Shown: piece by piece, positions 31,636 to 38,757 of the stretch | Numbering within the stretch: the first letter of the stretch is position 1 | How the letters are laid out: each line of letters begins with the position of its first letter | Assembly (NCBI GenBank): GCA_022768695.1 | Contig: JALEPO010000164.1 | Location: 1-38,757, forward strand | Direction of reading: 5' to 3' | Length of the DNA stretch: 38,757 nt | From: Clostridia bacterium | Lineage (GTDB): Bacteria > Bacillota > Clostridia > UBA1381 | Notes under the pieces: generated by a model | Databases searched by the model: none | What the model was told of the DNA's origin: nothing | What the model saw: the letters and a program-made list of their open reading frames with translations, nothing else | Made by a program: the position numbers and the translations under genes

Positions 31636-32676
31636 TTAATCTCCGAATGTGTCTGCTATGCATATATGCGGTCTGTATCCGGAAAAATTTTCAAAATCAT
31701 AGGAAATAACATCGGTAAAATAGTCAAGATTATCCTCACTTACTATTGCGGTTATTCCGTTTTTCCAGCTTCGCGCGCATAGTACTCCGTCTATGGTCAA
31801 TGATTTTTTTGCGAGAAATATATGTTGTTTTTTTGGATTCCATAATTTTTCAATAGATTGCTCCGATAAATTCATTTGATTTACGAGTGATTTTATACTG
31901 CACTTTTTTAAGCCCTCAGCGGCGGCTTGTATTCGCTCGTTTTCGTCCACCATATGACGGAGGTAATTAAGCAGTGTTTTATCTTTTATTGCGTTTTTTG
32001 AATATTCAAGCTGGTCGGGAGAAATATCGGCAAACGATTTTATATGAGGATATATACGCTTTAAAATATTAAAGCCTTTTTCTAATTGCTTTTCACGGTT
32101 TGATTTGTCGGGCTGTATATCCTGAATTACCACAATCTTAAAGCCTGTCAGCGGCAGAGGAATAAGCCGGTTGTCGGGAGTTGATGTGCAATAGCCTTTT
32201 TTTAGTGTATTAAGCGCATGATACGGATAAGCATTATATGTGCTGCAAATTTCGATGGGCGGTGATATTGCGTATATTTTTGAAAGAGTATTGAAAATGG
32301 CTGCGTTAAGTTCTTTTCCGTAGTTAAAAAAATCGGGAACAGAAACGTCAAAAATCAGTTCCGCGCCGTGTATTCCGAAGCGGTACAGTCTTTCAATCAT
32401 TTCAAATAAGCTGCGGTGCTGTGAGGGAAGGTTGTTTCCGGGATGAAATACTATACAGGTGTTACTTTTTGTTGTTTGCAGCTTGATTATTTCTCCGCTG
32501 ATTTTTCTGCCGTAAACCTGTACGTGCATCGAGAGCGAGCAGGAAAGTGATGGACAGTGCCTTAATGATATATCTCCCAGAAGTGAGCAGAGAAGTCCTG
32601 CGCGGGAATATGACAAAAAGTTATCTGAAGAGCTGTAACGCTTATAAAAATCTTGCTTAAGTTCTGTTAGGTTCAA
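31636..32676 (-). CDS. Divergent galactokinase-like (GHMP fold) protein lacking canonical catalytic motifs
   Basis: galactokinase-like layout: GADLxxDGDVP-like GAELIFDVSVPDF, NYLRHMVDENERIQAAAEGLKKCSIKSLVNQMNLSEQSI helix region, C-term GYRPHICIADTFGD; no GLSSSAS or GGGFGG motifs. Confidence 0.6.
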   Translation of the reverse strand: MNLTELKQDFYKRYSSSDNFLSYSRAGLLCSLLGDISLRHCPSLSCSLSMHVQVYGRKISGEIIKLQTTKSNTCIVFHPGNNLPSQHRSLFEMIERLYRFGIHGAELIFDVSVPDFFNYGKELNAAIFNTLSKIYAISPPIEICSTYNAYPYHALNTLKKGYCTSTPDNRLIPLPLTGFKIVVIQDIQPDKSNREKQLEKGFNILKRIYPHIKSFADISPDQLEYSKNAIKDKTLLNYLRHMVDENERIQAAAEGLKKCSIKSLVNQMNLSEQSIEKLWNPKKQHIFLAKKSLTIDGVLCARSWKNGITAIVSEDNLDYFTDVISYDFENFSGYRPHICIADTFGD

Positions 32677-32785
32677 AAAAATCTCTCCTTTTTGTTATTG
32701 AGGCAGTGAACGGGATAGTGATAATAAAAAGCTTTTTACATATTTTACCCATAAACGCATAAAATAATTCAAATTAATTTTGAGG

Positions 32786-32814
32786 TTGACATTTATAAAG
32801 AAAAAATGTATAAT
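32786..32814 (+). promoter_or_regulatory. Consensus SigA promoter of greA
   Basis: TTGACA (32786-32791) - 17 bp - TATAAT (32809-32814). Confidence 0.9.
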
Positions 32815-32857
32815 ATACCAATAAAAACTATCCAAAAAAGAAAGGGTATGAGTTAAA

Positions 32858-33325
32858 ATGGCAGAAAATAAGGAATATGTATTGACACTTGAGGGTAAGG
32901 CAGAACTCGAAGCAGAGCTTGACACTCTTAAAAATGTAACAAGAAAAGAAGTAAGTGAAAAGATTAAAGAGGCGCGTTCTTTCGGAGACCTTTCGGAAAA
33001 TGCCGAATATGATGCGGCTAAGGACGAGCAGGCTGAGGTTGAGGCAAGAATTAATCAAATCGAATATATGCTGAAATATGCTACAGTAATTGAAAATGAG
33101 GAGTCTGATATTGTTACTGTCGGCAAAAAGGTTAAGCTTGGTATTTTTGGCGGTGAGGAAGTATATACTATTGTAGGTACAACTGAGGCGGATCCGTATA
33201 AAAATAAGCTTTCATACGAATCGCCCATCGGCGCAGCCTGCATAAATCACTCGGCAGGCGATACTGTAAAGGCTCAGACACCGGGCGGTGAAGTTGAGTT
33301 TAAAATTATTGAAATTATGAAATAA
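32858..33325 (+). CDS. greA: Transcription elongation factor GreA
   Basis: LTLEGKAELEAELDTLKNVTRKEVSEKIKEARSFGDLSENAEYDAAKDEQAEVEARINQIEYML; PIGAACINHSAGDTVKAQTPGGEVEFKI. Confidence 0.97.
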   Translation: MAENKEYVLTLEGKAELEAELDTLKNVTRKEVSEKIKEARSFGDLSENAEYDAAKDEQAEVEARINQIEYMLKYATVIENEESDIVTVGKKVKLGIFGGEEVYTIVGTTEADPYKNKLSYESPIGAACINHSAGDTVKAQTPGGEVEFKIIEIMK

Positions 33326-33337
33326 CTGCGATTAAAG

Positions 33338-33385
33338 CAAGCGTTGATTGCGTCTGTATGACGTGGAGATACGCTTGTTTTTTTT
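33338..33385 (+). terminator. Intrinsic terminator after greA
   Basis: gcaagcgt...acgcttg followed by long T run. Confidence 0.75.
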
Positions 33386-33539
33386 TGCAGTATAATCGCC
33401 GGTGGGATATTTTGCTTTATATAATATATTTTTTGCTCAGAATGTGTTGAAGAATGAAGGGGAACGATTGCTCATATGTTCTTTTTTTACGAATTTATTC
33501 ATAGATTTAATTAGGTTGTAATTTGTGGGGGAATATACA

Positions 33540-34583
33540 GTGAAAAATATATTTATAGCGGCAGGTGCATATGCGGCGGCTCTTATAGGCGCCGGATTTG
33601 CCTCTGGACAGGAAATAGTAAGCTTTTTTGTGAGATATGGTAAATACAGCATTTTGGGAGTGGCAGCTTCGGCTGTGATTTTCGGGGTATTTGCCGGTGC
33701 GGTTATAGATGAATGTGTTGAAAGACGCACTGCTTCATATAAGGAATATCTTGATGGGTTTATGGGCAGAAATATTCGAAAAGCGGTGGAATGTATGACG
33801 CTTTTTTTTGCTGCGGCGGTATTCTGCGTTATGGCGGCTTGCTGCGGAGAAATGGGATATATGCTTTTTGGAATAAAAAATATATACGGCGCTTTAGTTA
33901 TATGTGTTTTATGCGGAATAATTATGATGTATAAAACAGATGATGTACTTACTCTTAATGCGCTGATAGGTGGAATTATTATTGTAAGTATAATAACGTG
34001 CTGTATTTATCTGCTTCGTTACAGGGAGCATCAGGCATTTGCCGCTGGGGGAAAAATGATTGTATCGAGTATAAGTTATTCGGGGTATAATCTGCTTACA
34101 GCCGGATTGATACTATCGCAGCTCGCGTCAGGAATAAAAAATCGCAAGGATGCTTGGCTTGTCGGATTTGCCGCGGCATTTTCGATGTTTGTTATAATGG
34201 CTCTTATGTGGGGGCTGCTTAGTATATATTACGGCAAAATACCGCTTGGAGAAATTCCGATGCTGACGCTTGCTTTGCGTGAAAATAAATATATTGCGGC
34301 GGTGTATTCTGTTATTTTGTTTTTGGCGGTATTTTCAACTGCGCTTTCAAATGGGATAAGCGCAGTAAATATTATAAAAAATAAAATAGGGAAAAGATGG
34401 GCTGTAATATTGGTAGCGGCTGTGGGCTTTTGCTTCAGCGGTACGGGATTTTCGGTGCTGATTGATAAGGTTTATAGAGCTTGCGGATATGTTGGTGTAT
34501 TGTTCTTAATGTACATAATCTGGCATTATAAAACTTTTTTAAAAAATGTGAAAAATAAAGAAAAACGAAGAAAAATAAAGTAA
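33540..34583 (+). CDS. YkvI-like multi-pass membrane protein (GTG start, 33540 preferred)
   Basis: AGAYAAALIGAGFASGQEIVSFFVRYGKYSILG, about 10 hydrophobic helices; ggggga RBS before 33540. Confidence 0.85.
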   Translation: MKNIFIAAGAYAAALIGAGFASGQEIVSFFVRYGKYSILGVAASAVIFGVFAGAVIDECVERRTASYKEYLDGFMGRNIRKAVECMTLFFAAAVFCVMAACCGEMGYMLFGIKNIYGALVICVLCGIIMMYKTDDVLTLNALIGGIIIVSIITCCIYLLRYREHQAFAAGGKMIVSSISYSGYNLLTAGLILSQLASGIKNRKDAWLVGFAAAFSMFVIMALMWGLLSIYYGKIPLGEIPMLTLALRENKYIAAVYSVILFLAVFSTALSNGISAVNIIKNKIGKRWAVILVAAVGFCFSGTGFSVLIDKVYRACGYVGVLFLMYIIWHYKTFLKNVKNKEKRRKIK

Positions 34584-34699
34584 ATATGACATAATACACA
34601 TATAAACCTGCATAAACGCCTATAAACAGAGTTGAAAAAAGATAAAGTCTTTGGTATCATATAGAAGTCGTCCGGTGATGATGACTTTGATAGAACCGA

Positions 34700-34776
34700 C
34701 GGGATGTAGCGCAGTTTGGTAGCGCATCTGGTTTGGGACCAGAGGGCCGCAGGTTCGAATCCTGTCATCCCGACCA
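34700..34776 (+). tRNA. tRNA-Pro (anticodon TGG)
   Basis: cgggatgtagcgcagtttggtagcgcatctggttTGGgaccagagggccgcaggttcgaatcctgtcatcccgacca. Confidence 0.97.
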
Positions 34777-34804
34777 ATTCTTTTAAAGCATGCCGGATTG
34801 ATAT

Positions 34805-34880
34805 GGGAGTTTAGCTCAGCTGGGAGAGCGTCTGCCTTACAAGCAGGATGTCACAGGTTCGAGCCCTGTAACTCCCACCA
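34805..34880 (+). tRNA. tRNA-Val (anticodon TAC)
   Basis: gggagtttagctcagctgggagagcgtctgccttACaagcaggatgtcacaggttcgagccctgtaactcccacca. Confidence 0.97.
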
Positions 34881-35008
34881 CCATTTTTTTGCACAGCAAA
34901 GATGTGGATGTCGAATGAATACGATTGATTTTATAGCAAGAGCGGATTTTGATATCGGTGTTGACCGGGAGAAATTGATTGTAGGTCAGTATAAGTTAAT
35001 AGTTGTAT

Positions 35009-35084
35009 GCTGGTGTAGCTCAATTGGTAGAGCAGCTGATTTGTAATCAGCAGGTCGCGGGTTCGAGTCCCATCACCAGCTCCA
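35009..35084 (+). tRNA. tRNA-Thr (anticodon TGT)
   Basis: gctggtgtagctcaattggtagagcagctgattTGTaatcagcaggtcgcgggttcgagtcccatcaccagctcca. Confidence 0.97.
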
Positions 35085-35087
35085 TTA

Positions 35088-35110
35088 AGGGACAAGATAA
35101 TCTTGTCCCT
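35088..35110. repeat. Perfect 10-bp stem hairpin between tRNA-Thr and tRNA-Tyr
   Basis: agggacaaga taa tcttgtccct, no T tract. Confidence 0.9.
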
Positions 35111-35117
35111 AACATAT

Positions 35118-35202
35118 GGGAGAGTTCCCGAGTGGCCAAAGGGGGCAGACTGTAAATCTGTTGTCTTCGACTTCGATGGTTCGAATCCATCCTCTCCCAC
35201 CA
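35118..35202 (+). tRNA. tRNA-Tyr (anticodon GTA), long variable arm
   Basis: gggagagttcccgagtggccaaagggggcagactGTAaatctgttgtcttcgacttcgatggttcgaatccatcctctcccacca. Confidence 0.97.
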
Positions 35203-35210
35203 ATAGCGAA

Positions 35211-35243
35211 AGCAACCGCATAGTTATGCGGTTGTTTTTCTTT
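35211..35243 (+). terminator. Intrinsic terminator of tRNA cluster
   Basis: aaccgcat agtt atgcggttgtttttctttt. Confidence 0.88.
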
Positions 35244-35321
35244 TGTACACGTTTTTTACACGAATTAATTAGTTTTTTCGTATCCGATCAATAATGCCAC
35301 GACTACCGCATGACAGTTCTG

Positions 35322-35771
35322 CTATGGTATAATCATTCTTTGATGTATCCCATATTCTTCACAAGCTTCGATAAATTCATTTGATGTGAATTGTGAACCC
35401 TGATCACTATGCAGAATCAACCCTGTTTTTGCAGCTTTTGGATTGTCTTTTATGGCTTTTGATAATGCCGATTTTGCAAACTCTGCAGTTATTTCTTTAC
35501 CTGTGACACTTGCAATAACCGAGCGGTCAAACAAATCAATTATCGTGCAGTTATACCTCTTGTTCCCGTTTTGCAGAAAGAAATATGTAAAATCTGCACA
35601 CCATTTCCGGTTTGGTTTTTCAGTAGTAAAATCTCTTTTTAACAAGTTATCAAACGCTTTGTGATGTTTTCCTAAAGCACTTCCTTTTTTCTTTCGGCGA
35701 GTGATTGAGTATAGCTTTAATTCGGTATTCATATATTTATGAGCGGTGTACACAAGCACTATGTCAAGCAA
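35322..35771 (-). pseudogene. IS3-family transposase (OrfB, rve integrase) fragment, truncated at both ends
   Basis: HKYMNTELKLYSITRRKKKGSALGKHHKAFDNLLKRDFTTEKPNRKWCADFTYFFLQNGNKRYNCTIIDLFDRSVIA..LILHSDQGSQFTSNEF then early stop, missing the C-terminal PYDNA-type end. Confidence 0.88.
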
Positions 35772-35897
35772 GATAGGCTTTAAAGGTCTTTTGAAGAAAG
35801 TGACGATACTTGTAATAGTCGCTCTTGCAAATGTTGTTCAGCAGCTGACAGGTGATAACGTTGCGATACGGGAAATAGTGATAGTATTTTATATGAT
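35761..35897 (+). pseudogene. Phage holin fragment (toxin secretion/phage lysis holin family), 3' truncated
   Basis: MSSKIGFKGLLKKVTILVIVALANVVQQLTGDNVAIREIVIVFYM resembles the start of holin family 4, then leaves homology. Confidence 0.65.
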
Positions 35898-35900
35898 TTA

Positions 35901-35938
35901 CAAAAGCGGAAGATGCATCGACGGCTTCCGCTTTTTAT
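35901..35938 (+). terminator. Terminator-like hairpin at the holin remnant / next ORF junction
   Basis: agcggaag atgcatcgacgg cttccgct tttta. Confidence 0.6.
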
Positions 35939-36728
35939 ATATCTTTCACAATGTCATGATAAGGATTGTCTTGAAAATATAAGGGTATATCTGACAGGCT
36001 GCGGACAGGATGTTGTTGATAAAGCAATCAGCGTAAAGTGTACAAAGGCAGAAATTATTTGGGTTTTTTCGGATATTGAACCTGTACCGTTTAATCGTGG
36101 ATTTTATTCGATTGATTTAAAGTATTTCTTTAAAATTACGCTGGCGGTATTCACAGGAGCGAGCCGACCGACGGAGGTAGAGGGATTGGCAACCTTTGAC
36201 AAGAAGGTGATATTATTCGGTTCTGAGGGAAATGCAAAGATTTTTGCATCGAAATATAAGCATGACGCATTTGACGCTCAGCTTTGGAAAAAGACAAATA
36301 TGCCTCATGCGGTGGTGGAGGTAGTTGACCCTATCACATTGGGAGAGAAGCTTGTAGATGTGCGTGACAGAAAGAATTGCAACTGCTGTGATGATGATTT
36401 TGATTTGGCATCGGTTCCTGAATCGGTTTGCAGAATTTTTGATGATAATCTGGTATTTGGCGGTGAGCAAAAACGAGTTTATGTATCAATAGGTGTATTC
36501 TCTATCATAAAGCTGGAACGTAAGGTGCAGCTGCTTATTCCGTCATATGATTTCTGTATTCCTCAAAAGGAATGTGTAAGCGCAACTGATAACAGTCCGT
36601 GCGATTTATTTGACAGAATTGATTTCCCGGTTGATGAATTTTTCCCGCCGGAGAGAGGGGAATTTTTGGAAAACGGTCAGGATGACCCATCGGAGCCGCG
36701 TGATGACGGCGGCTGTGGCTGCAGATAA
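35913..36728 (+). CDS. Uncharacterised Clostridia-type protein, 5' end possibly truncated or frameshifted
   Basis: long ORF DKDCLENIRVYLTGCGQDVVDKAISVKCTKAEIIWVFSDIEPVPFNRGFYSIDLKYFFKITLAVFTG...GLATFDKKVILFGSEGNAKIF, Cys-rich end; ATG lies inside a terminator-like stem with no good RBS. Confidence 0.7.
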   Translation: MHRRLPLFIYLSQCHDKDCLENIRVYLTGCGQDVVDKAISVKCTKAEIIWVFSDIEPVPFNRGFYSIDLKYFFKITLAVFTGASRPTEVEGLATFDKKVILFGSEGNAKIFASKYKHDAFDAQLWKKTNMPHAVVEVVDPITLGEKLVDVRDRKNCNCCDDDFDLASVPESVCRIFDDNLVFGGEQKRVYVSIGVFSIIKLERKVQLLIPSYDFCIPQKECVSATDNSPCDLFDRIDFPVDEFFPPERGEFLENGQDDPSEPRDDGGCGCR

Positions 36729-36784
36729 GTAAAATTTCTTGTAATATGATAAAATATAGCTGATATAAAGAAGGAGCGTAAATA

Positions 36785-36818
36785 ATAACTGGCCGGGGCG
36801 ATGAGTCCCGGCAGTTAT
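36785..36818. repeat. GC-rich 12-bp hairpin without T tract
   Basis: ataactg g ccggg gcgatgagt cccgg cagttat. Confidence 0.75.
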
Positions 36819-36873
36819 GCGTGTAGACTTCGAAAAATCCAGAAAATTATTTGTTGCCTGTCCAAAGACTAAT

Positions 36874-36905
36874 CTGTAAAAAAATGTTACAGCTTTTATT
36901 TTTTG
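36874..36905 (+). terminator. Possible intrinsic terminator upstream of MBL gene
   Basis: ctgtaa aaaaatg ttacag cttttatttttt. Confidence 0.5.
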
Positions 36906-36937
36906 TGGTATAAGTATATTAGAAAGGGGTGTAGCAG

Positions 36938-38545
36938 ATGAAGGTAACATTTTTAGGCGCTGCTCATGAGGTTACAGGCAGCTGTACTCTTATTGAAACA
37001 AACGGAAAAAATATACTTATTGACTGCGGCATGGAGCAAGGCGGTGACATTTTTGAAAATCAGGAGCTTCCCATAAATCCCAATAACGTTGACTGTGTGC
37101 TTCTAACCCATGCCCACATAGACCATTCGGGAAATCTGCCGCTTTTATATAAAAACGGATTCAGAGGCAAGGTGTATGCGACTGCTGAAACAACAAATCT
37201 TTGTGAGATTATGCTGCCTGACAGCGCGCATATACAGGAATCGGAAGCAAAATGGAGGAATAAAAAAGCGAAGCGTTCCGGCGCGGCGGCATATATACCT
37301 ATTTATGATATAAATGACGCTATGGGCGTTTTGCAGAAATTCCACTCCTGCTCATATAATGACAGAATTACAATTCTGGAGAATGTGGATATACGTTTTC
37401 ATGATATAGGACATCTGTTGGGTTCTGCTTGTATTGAAATATGGATAACAGAAAAGGGCATAACTAAAAAGATTGTTTTCAGCGGTGATGTGGGCAACAT
37501 AAATCAGCCTATTATAAAGGACCCGACTCCTATTACCGACACCGGCGATACTGATTATCTTGTAATAGAATCCACATACGGAAACAGAGAGCATACCAAA
37601 GTGCCGGATTACATAACCGTATTTGCCGATGCAATACAAAAAACGTTTGACAGAGGAGGAAATGTTGTTATTCCGTCATTTGCTGTAGGAAGAACACAGG
37701 AATTATTGTATTTTATACGTCAGATAAAGGAGAGAAATCTTGTTAAGGGACACGGTGATTTTACTGTCTATGTAGACAGCCCTCTTGCAAATGAAGCGAC
37801 AGCTATATTTTTGCAATGCAATGCAGATTGCTTTGATGAGGAAACGAGAGAATGTGTAGAGCAGGGAATAAATCCTCTTATATTTCCGGGGCTTAAGCTG
37901 TCTGTATCTACTGATGAATCGGTAGCGATAAATTTTGATACAAAGCCGAAGGTTATAATCTCATCAAGCGGAATGTGTGAGGCGGGAAGAATACGCCATC
38001 ATTTAAAGCATAATCTATGGCGCGGTGAATGTCTGATTATGTTCGTAGGTTATCAGGCGGAGGGCACTCTTGGCAGAGTGCTGTGTGACGGCGCGGATAA
38101 GGTGAAGCTGTTTGGAGAAGAAATAGCTGTAAATGCAGAAATTATGTTTTTTGAAGGAATAAGCGGTCATGCGGATAAGAACGGTCTTATAAACTGGCTT
38201 CAATCATTTGCAAAAAAGCCTGATATTGTTTTTGTAAATCATGGCGAGGAAAAGTCATGTGATGATTTTACGGCTTGCATAAGAGAGGAATACGGCTATA
38301 ATGCGGTTGCGCCGTACAGCGGTACCTGTTATGATTTGCTCCGCGGCAAGGTTGATATTCAGACGTATGGAATACGCAGAGGAATAAAGAATCCGACAAA
38401 GCGGGCAATGAGTGTATTTGCACGGCTTATTTCAGCGGCGGAAAGATTGCTTTCTGTTGCATACAGCTGTAAGGGCATGGCAAATAAGGATTTGGCAAAG
38501 TTTTCAAGTCAGATTGACCAGCTGTCAGATCAATGGAAAAGATAA
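36938..38545 (+). CDS. MBL-fold metallo-hydrolase with beta-CASP and RNA-specificity (Zn-dependent metallo-hydrolase) domains
   Basis: LLTHAHIDHSGNLPLLYKNGFRGKVYAT, VVIPSFAVGRTQELLYFI, VIISSSGMCEAGRIRHHLKHNLWRGECLIMFVGYQAEGTLGR. Confidence 0.95.
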   Translation: MKVTFLGAAHEVTGSCTLIETNGKNILIDCGMEQGGDIFENQELPINPNNVDCVLLTHAHIDHSGNLPLLYKNGFRGKVYATAETTNLCEIMLPDSAHIQESEAKWRNKKAKRSGAAAYIPIYDINDAMGVLQKFHSCSYNDRITILENVDIRFHDIGHLLGSACIEIWITEKGITKKIVFSGDVGNINQPIIKDPTPITDTGDTDYLVIESTYGNREHTKVPDYITVFADAIQKTFDRGGNVVIPSFAVGRTQELLYFIRQIKERNLVKGHGDFTVYVDSPLANEATAIFLQCNADCFDEETRECVEQGINPLIFPGLKLSVSTDESVAINFDTKPKVIISSSGMCEAGRIRHHLKHNLWRGECLIMFVGYQAEGTLGRVLCDGADKVKLFGEEIAVNAEIMFFEGISGHADKNGLINWLQSFAKKPDIVFVNHGEEKSCDDFTACIREEYGYNAVAPYSGTCYDLLRGKVDIQTYGIRRGIKNPTKRAMSVFARLISAAERLLSVAYSCKGMANKDLAKFSSQIDQLSDQWKR

Positions 38546-38547
38546 TG

Positions 38548-38577
38548 CAGCGTGTAGACAAAGGTATCTACACGCTG
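38548..38577. terminator. Strong hairpin immediately after MBL gene
   Basis: cagcgtgtaga caaaggta tctacacgctg. Confidence 0.6.
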
Positions 38578-38578
38578 A

Positions 38579-38629
38579 AGGGGCTGTTGCAAATAAGTGA
38601 GAAAATTTCACTTATTTGCAACAGCCCCT
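38579..38629. repeat. Perfect 22-bp inverted repeat with 7-nt loop
   Basis: aggggctgttgcaaataagtga gaaaatt tcacttatttgcaacagcccct. Confidence 0.95.
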
Positions 38630-38639
38630 GGTACAATAA

Positions 38640-38693
38640 AAGTGTAAGCAATTTAACTATTTATATAGTTGATTGCCTGCACTTATTTTTTTA
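38640..38693. terminator. Imperfect hairpin with T-rich tail
   Basis: aagtgtaagcaatttaacta tttata tagttgattgcctgcactt attttttt. Confidence 0.7.
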
Positions 38694-38757
38694 TAATAAG
38701 AGATGAAATGGTCTGACGTACAGCCCCTTGGATTTCGCATCCGCAATAAAGACTGTC

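Noticed and set aside
34526-35294. ORFs over the tRNA cluster (34526..34777 -, 34798..35046 +, 34931..35221 -, 35103..35294 +)
   Set aside because: These are translations through tRNA genes; text such as GAGDGTRTRDLLITNQLLYQLSYTS and GFEPSKSKTTDLQSAPFGHSGTLPY is a well-known spurious-protein artefact.
35928-35945. Programmed -1 frameshift at cttttta
   Set aside because: The heptamer C TTT TTA is not a proper X XXY YYZ slippery site; a simple indel or truncation is more economical.

Overview
This is a 38.8 kb low-GC window from a Clostridia-type (Firmicutes) chromosome. It is mostly housekeeping genes. In order it holds: an F-type ATP synthase operon (atpE-F-H-A-G-D-C; the c subunit carries a Na+-binding signature); an RpiB/LacAB-type isomerase; a PadR / DUF1700 / small acidic membrane protein / PspC operon; a tRNA-Met; a probable yybP-ykoY (Mn2+) riboswitch before a Ca2+-type P-type ATPase; a GH35 beta-galactosidase with a long structured leader, overlapped by a Tet(M)-like ribosomal GTPase fused to a YacP/Rae1-like NYN nuclease domain; two cyclophilins and gyrA; a methyltransferase and a YerC/TrpR-like regulator; YetF/DUF421 and DUF4363; an iron-type alcohol dehydrogenase; a copper-amine-oxidase-N stalk protein; SigH; zinc-ribbon proteins; an AGCS symporter; YdcF and QueH; a divergent galactokinase-like protein lacking the GHMP motifs; greA; a YkvI-like membrane protein; four tRNAs (Pro, Val, Thr, Tyr); a scar with IS3 and phage-holin remnants; and a beta-CASP metallo-hydrolase. 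The best leads are the GTPase-Rae1-like fusion, the pseudoknot-capable leader RNA before the GH35 gene, the galactokinase-like putative pseudoenzyme, the Na+ signature in AtpE, and the rearranged tRNA-adjacent scar. No CRISPR array or intact mobile element was seen. All calls come from reading the sequence and from remembered family motifs; no database search was run.
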